Assembly (NCBI GenBank): GCA_041749815.1
Contig: JBGTAR010000283.1
Location: 1-9,208, forward strand
Direction of reading: 5' to 3'
DNA length: 9,208 nucleotides
Origin: JAJTZA01 sp041749815
GTDB lineage: Bacteria > Verrucomicrobiota > Verrucomicrobiia > Chthoniobacterales > Terrimicrobiaceae
A program made the translations under genes and the position numbers. The first letter of the stretch is position 1, and the number at the start of each line of letters is the position of its first letter. The notes beneath the pieces are model-generated. The model was not told the DNA's origin, did not search any database, and saw only the letters and a program-made list of their open reading frames with translations. This document shows, in pieces, positions 6,525-9,208 of this stretch.

Positions 6525-8036
6525 ATGCCACGAAAAACCGCCACCCGTTCATCCGCTGCTGCCGCCGTCCTTGCTGAAGTGACCGCTGCCACTGCGAACC
6601 TCGCCAAATACGCCGCCTCGACTCCGACCGGCAAAGATTATGTTGTTGCTGACATTGCCCTCGCTGAATGGGGTCGCAAGGAAATCAGTATCGCCGAGCA
6701 TGAAATGCCGGGCCTTGTGAGCGTTCGCAAAAAATACGCAAAACAACAACCGCTCAAAGGGGTTCGCATCACCGGTTCCCTTCACATGACGATCCAAACT
6801 GCCGTGCTTATTGAGACACTGGTCGCTCTGGGAGCAGATGTTCGTTGGGCGAGCTGCAATATTTTCTCAACGCAGGATCATGCCGCCTCAGCCATCGCGG
6901 CCACCGGCACGCCCGTTTTTGCATGGAAGGGAGAAACCCTCGAAGAATATTGGGAACTCACGCTCAAGGCGATCACCTTCCCCAAAGATCTCGGCCCTCA
7001 GTTGGTGGTGGATGATGGAGGGGACGTCACGCTGCTTCTTCACAAAGGTTATGAACTCGAGAAAGGCAGCAAATGGGCTTATGAGCCTGCCGAGAATCAT
7101 GAGGTGAGTGTTGTGAAAAGCCTCCTCCGCCGGGTTGCCAAAGAAAAACCCGGATTCTGGACCAAAGCCGCCAAAGCCTGGAAAGGGGTTTCTGAAGAAA
7201 CCACCACTGGCGTCCACCGCCTCTACCAATTGGCTGAGCAGGGTAAACTCCTTGTCCCTGCCATCAACGTTAATGACTCGGTCACCAAATCCAAATTTGA
7301 CAACCTTTACGGCTGCCGCGAATCCCTGGCGGATGGCCTGAAGCGCGCCACAGATGTGATGATTGCCGGCAAAGTCGCCGTGGTGTGTGGCTACGGAGAT
7401 GTCGGCAAAGGCAGTGCACACTCACTCAAATCTTATGGGGCCCGTGTGATTGTAACCGAGGTGGATCCCATCAACGCCCTTCAAGCCGCCATGGAAGGTT
7501 ACGAAGTCAACACCATCGAAAGCGCCCTGGCCATTGGCGACATCTATGTCACCACGACCGGCAACAAGGACATCATCACGCTCAAGCACATGCTTGCGAT
7601 GAAAGACCAGGCCATCATTTGTAACATTGGTCACTTCGACAACGAAATCCAAGTGGAAGAGCTTAAATCCCATAAGGGTATCCGTGTTGAAAACATCAAA
7701 CCACAATACGATCGTTATTATCTTCCCGGCGGGAAAAAAAGTATCTACCTGCTTGCTGACGGGCGCCTTGTGAATCTTGGCTGCGCGACCGGTCACCCGA
7801 GCTTTGTGATGTCAAATTCCTTCACAAACCAGACGCTGGCCCAAATTGATCTCTGGCAGAACAAGGCCAAATACAAAAAGACGGTTTACCGTCTCCCCAA
7901 ACAGCTCGACGAAGAAGTGGCACGCCTCCATTTGGAAAAAATTGGGGTGGTGCTGACCAAGCTGTCCAAGTCCCAAGCGGAATACCTTGGAATCCCGGTC
8001 GAAGGTCCCTACAAGCCCGAGCATTACCGTTACTGA
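6525..8036 (+). CDS. ahcY: Adenosylhomocysteinase (S-adenosylhomocysteine hydrolase), long form
   Basis: AhcY reversibly splits S-adenosylhomocysteine into adenosine and homocysteine with bound NAD, relieving product inhibition of methyltransferases. It has 503 residues. A 37-residue Ala/Thr-rich N-terminal extension precedes the conserved start DYVVADIALAEWGRKE. Substrate residues are present: His87 in GSLHMTIQTAVLIETL, Asp163-164 in VVDDGGD, Glu224-225 in SEETTTGVH, and Lys257 and Asp259 in TKSKFDNLYGCRES. The NAD loop GYGDVGKG is at 289-296, and the C-terminus KPEHYRY supplies the Lys/Tyr that contact NAD of the neighbouring subunit. The stretch at about 170-215 (ELEKGSKWAYEP onward) is the extra segment of long-form bacterial and plant enzymes. 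Codons at 6525 give the only sensible ATG; no Shine-Dalgarno precedes it. It is probably cotranscribed with metK. Its stop lies 2 bases from the end of a minus-strand gene. Confidence 0.98.
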   Translation: MPRKTATRSSAAAAVLAEVTAATANLAKYAASTPTGKDYVVADIALAEWGRKEISIAEHEMPGLVSVRKKYAKQQPLKGVRITGSLHMTIQTAVLIETLVALGADVRWASCNIFSTQDHAASAIAATGTPVFAWKGETLEEYWELTLKAITFPKDLGPQLVVDDGGDVTLLLHKGYELEKGSKWAYEPAENHEVSVVKSLLRRVAKEKPGFWTKAAKAWKGVSEETTTGVHRLYQLAEQGKLLVPAINVNDSVTKSKFDNLYGCRESLADGLKRATDVMIAGKVAVVCGYGDVGKGSAHSLKSYGARVIVTEVDPINALQAAMEGYEVNTIESALAIGDIYVTTTGNKDIITLKHMLAMKDQAIICNIGHFDNEIQVEELKSHKGIRVENIKPQYDRYYLPGGKKSIYLLADGRLVNLGCATGHPSFVMSNSFTNQTLAQIDLWQNKAKYKKTVYRLPKQLDEEVARLHLEKIGVVLTKLSKSQAEYLGIPVEGPYKPEHYRY

Positions 8037-8038
8037 GT

Positions 8039-8377
8039 TTACTCTCTGGGCCGCGGCAGGATGATCGTTGGCACAGAGGGCTTGTTCTCACGGGTCTGGA
8101 GATAGTTTTCAAAGATCTGAATCGCTGCAGTGCGCTGTAGCCTCAGGTCTTGGTCTTCTATCTCCAGTCGCTCCGTCTCGTTGCCGCGATTGACACGGAT
8201 TTTGCCCTGCATCAGGAGAGGAATCACGATCCCGAAGATATCGTCTTTTCCATAGCCAGAATCAAAGAGTTCATTGAGCTTCGCTGAAAGCATGATGCTC
8301 GTTTCCTGATGCGGTGCACCAACAACCCCTCGCTTTTGGCGAAGGCTGATGGTTTCCGTTGATAAAGAAGGAGGCAT
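8039..8377 (-). CDS. Hypothetical protein, start uncertain (8377 or 8293)
   Basis: An unrecognised minus-strand frame of 112 residues from ATG 8377, or 84 from ATG 8293 (MLSAKLNELFDSG). The shorter start is attractive: AGGAAA stands about 10 bases upstream (8302-8307), whereas ATG 8377 has AGG directly abutting it with no spacing. The body is soluble: a hydrophobic IFGIVIPLLMQGKI segment too short and mixed to be a clear membrane helix, a charged ETERLEIEDQDLRLQRTAAI stretch that could be helical or coiled, and a Pro-rich tail (PSVPTIILPRPRE). No signal peptide, Cys pair or catalytic motif is visible. It follows the GT9 gene on the same strand after a gap containing a strong hairpin, and ends 2 bases from ahcY in opposite orientation. 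It could be a false ORF; the lack of a competing frame and the Shine-Dalgarno favour a gene. Confidence 0.5.
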   Translation of the reverse strand: MPPSLSTETISLRQKRGVVGAPHQETSIMLSAKLNELFDSGYGKDDIFGIVIPLLMQGKIRVNRGNETERLEIEDQDLRLQRTAAIQIFENYLQTRENKPSVPTIILPRPRE

Positions 8378-8462
8378 CCTGACGTTTTATGCCGAGTTCC
8401 AAGGAGATTCAAGGGTGCTCCTCAACAAATCGTCACGCGTCGAGGTCGCATCCTCAACTCCC

Positions 8463-8496
8463 CGAACCGAGGTTTCATTGCAAACCTCCAGGTTCG
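8463..8496 (-). terminator. Strong hairpin just past the GT9 gene stop (terminator-like or mRNA 3' end structure)
   Basis: CGAACC (8463-8468) pairs with GGTTCG (8491-8496), and GAGGTTT (8469-8475) pairs with AAACCTC (8482-8488). That is 13 base pairs with a 6-base loop and a 2-base bulge (8489-8490). It begins 6 bases beyond the minus-strand stop at 8503-8505. There is no U-tract on the minus strand, so it is not a textbook intrinsic terminator; on the plus strand a TTTT follows four bases later. Attenuation or 3' end protection of the GT9 transcript is the likely role. The rest of 8378-8502 shows nothing firm; a weak TTGAAT/CATAAA pair at 8386-8412 (minus) could be a promoter. Confidence 0.45.
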
Positions 8497-8502
8497 CCGC
8501 TT

Positions 8503-9208
8503 TTAAGAGGCCAAACTCTTGGTCACCTCCGCAAACACGCGGTCCACGGAAATGGCCTGCATGCAGAGATTGTTTTTGCAGGCGCTGAGGCGATTGTTTT
8601 GCGCACTCACACAAGGGCTGCAGGGCAGACCGGCTGTGATGGAAACAGCACTTTCGGAAACGGGGCCGAACAGGGATGGTGTCTCCGGCCCAAAAAGGGT
8701 GATGATGCGGATCGAGGTGAGCGATGCAAAATGTGCCGGGCCACTGTCATTGGTCACAAGCGCACGTGCCATGGAATACAGGGCAAAAAGCTCGGGAAGG
8801 CTGGTTTTTCCAGCCAGAGAGAGGCATCGATCCGAACCCACTTCATCGGCCAAAAGTTGGGCCTGCTCACTTTCGATGGGAGCCCCGGTGAAAACCACGG
8901 CGGCTTCAGGATGCGTTTTTAAAATCCGGCGGGCCAGTTCGATGAATCGATCTGAGGCCCAGCGTCGAAGCGGGATCATGTCACTACAGTTGGCATTCAG
9001 CAAGATGATGGGGGGAAGCTCGGAGCCTCCCAGTTTTTCCAGAAGTTTGGTGCGAATACTCGCGATTGCCTCTTTTTGGATAATCAACTGGCGGGGTGGG
9101 GGGAGTGGCCCCGGGTCTTGCCATGCGGGAAAGAGGGTCGGTGACTGGTCAAGAGCTTTGACGAGGGCATAAAAAAGCTGTCGGGTGTGGATATGAGGGT
9201 TGTAGCGG
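8503..9208 (-). CDS. Glycosyltransferase family 9 (heptosyltransferase-like), 5' partial
   Basis: The frame is open to the right edge, so the N-terminal acceptor domain is missing; 234 C-terminal residues are visible. These form the donor-binding Rossmann domain of GT9 (ADP-heptose:LPS heptosyltransferase fold, GT-B). Seen in order: PIILLNANCSDMIPLRRW (strand plus WP-like loop), FIELARRIL, AAVVFTGAP, LAGKTSLPELFAL, then the key donor loop TNDSGPAHFASL (NDSGPAH at 8731-8751) and ITLFGPETPSLFGP. The tail carries four Cys (LPCSPC, then two more within 8563-8622), ending in CMQAISVDRVFAEV, typical of many GT9 proteins. Such enzymes add heptose or related sugars to LPS core or other surface glycans at the inner membrane's cytoplasmic face. 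The true start lies outside the window; the TTG at 9085-9087 is internal. Sugar specificity cannot be told. Confidence 0.9.
   Translation of the reverse strand, partial: RYNPHIHTRQLFYALVKALDQSPTLFPAWQDPGPLPPPRQLIIQKEAIASIRTKLLEKLGGSELPPIILLNANCSDMIPLRRWASDRFIELARRILKTHPEAAVVFTGAPIESEQAQLLADEVGSDRCLSLAGKTSLPELFALYSMARALVTNDSGPAHFASLTSIRIITLFGPETPSLFGPVSESAVSITAGLPCSPCVSAQNNRLSACKNNLCMQAISVDRVFAEVTKSLAS

Noticed and set aside
6888..7421. 177-residue open frame on the minus strand opposite ahcY
   Set aside because: It mirrors the conserved SAH hydrolase sequence and shows no motif of its own.
8386..8412. Minus-strand promoter TTGAAT / CATAAA before the orphan gene
   Set aside because: The match is weak (4/6 at each box, spacer 15) and was kept only as a remark.
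8519..9172. 217-residue plus-strand open frame opposite the GT9 gene
   Set aside because: Its translation is low-complexity and Ser/Arg-rich without motifs, while the minus strand gives clear GT9 signatures including NDSGPAH.

Overview
The window is dense, ordinary-looking bacterial chromosome of about 50-58% GC. It has nine protein genes, two of them cut by the window edges. The long-form S-adenosylhomocysteine hydrolase, the style of MetK, and GlgE beside an AmgK-like kinase suggest a Verrucomicrobiota/PVC-type Gram-negative bacterium. That placement rests on protein style only; no rRNA or other marker is present.

Layout. (1) 2-4834, plus strand: a tightly packed unit of a nucleotidyltransferase (5' end missing), an AmgK-like sugar kinase, GlgE maltosyltransferase, a 64-residue zinc-ribbon protein and Fmt. 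Stops and starts overlap (TTGA at 574-577, ATGA at 1581-1584) or lie 3-5 bases apart, so one transcript is likely. (2) 4827-8036, plus strand: the SAM-cycle unit metK-ahcY. It has its own sigma-70-like promoter, whose -10 box is buried in a near-perfect 22-bp palindrome that looks like a repressor operator. A small four-helix-bundle (S23/IVS-protein family) gene sits between metK and ahcY. It is bracketed by inverted arrays of heptamers (AGTTTTC type), is AT-richer than its neighbours, and looks like an inserted cassette. (3) 8039-9208, minus strand: a GT9/heptosyltransferase-like gene running in from the right edge, a strong hairpin just past its stop, and a short unrecognised gene ending tail-to-tail with ahcY 2 bp away.

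How the genes relate. The first two genes look like a sugar-1-kinase plus NDP-sugar pyrophosphorylase pair (AmgK/MurU logic). GlgE extends alpha-1,4-glucan from maltose-1-phosphate, so the first three genes are all concerned with anomeric sugar phosphates. Fmt formylates initiator Met-tRNA. MetK makes SAM and AhcY removes SAH, so these two form a methylation-cycle module. The GT9 gene points to cell-surface glycan assembly.

The most interesting signals are the heptamer-flanked four-helix-bundle cassette inside the metK-ahcY unit, the palindrome over the metK promoter, and the kinase/nucleotidyltransferase/GlgE linkage. No rRNA, tRNA, CRISPR array, transposase or known riboswitch was seen.
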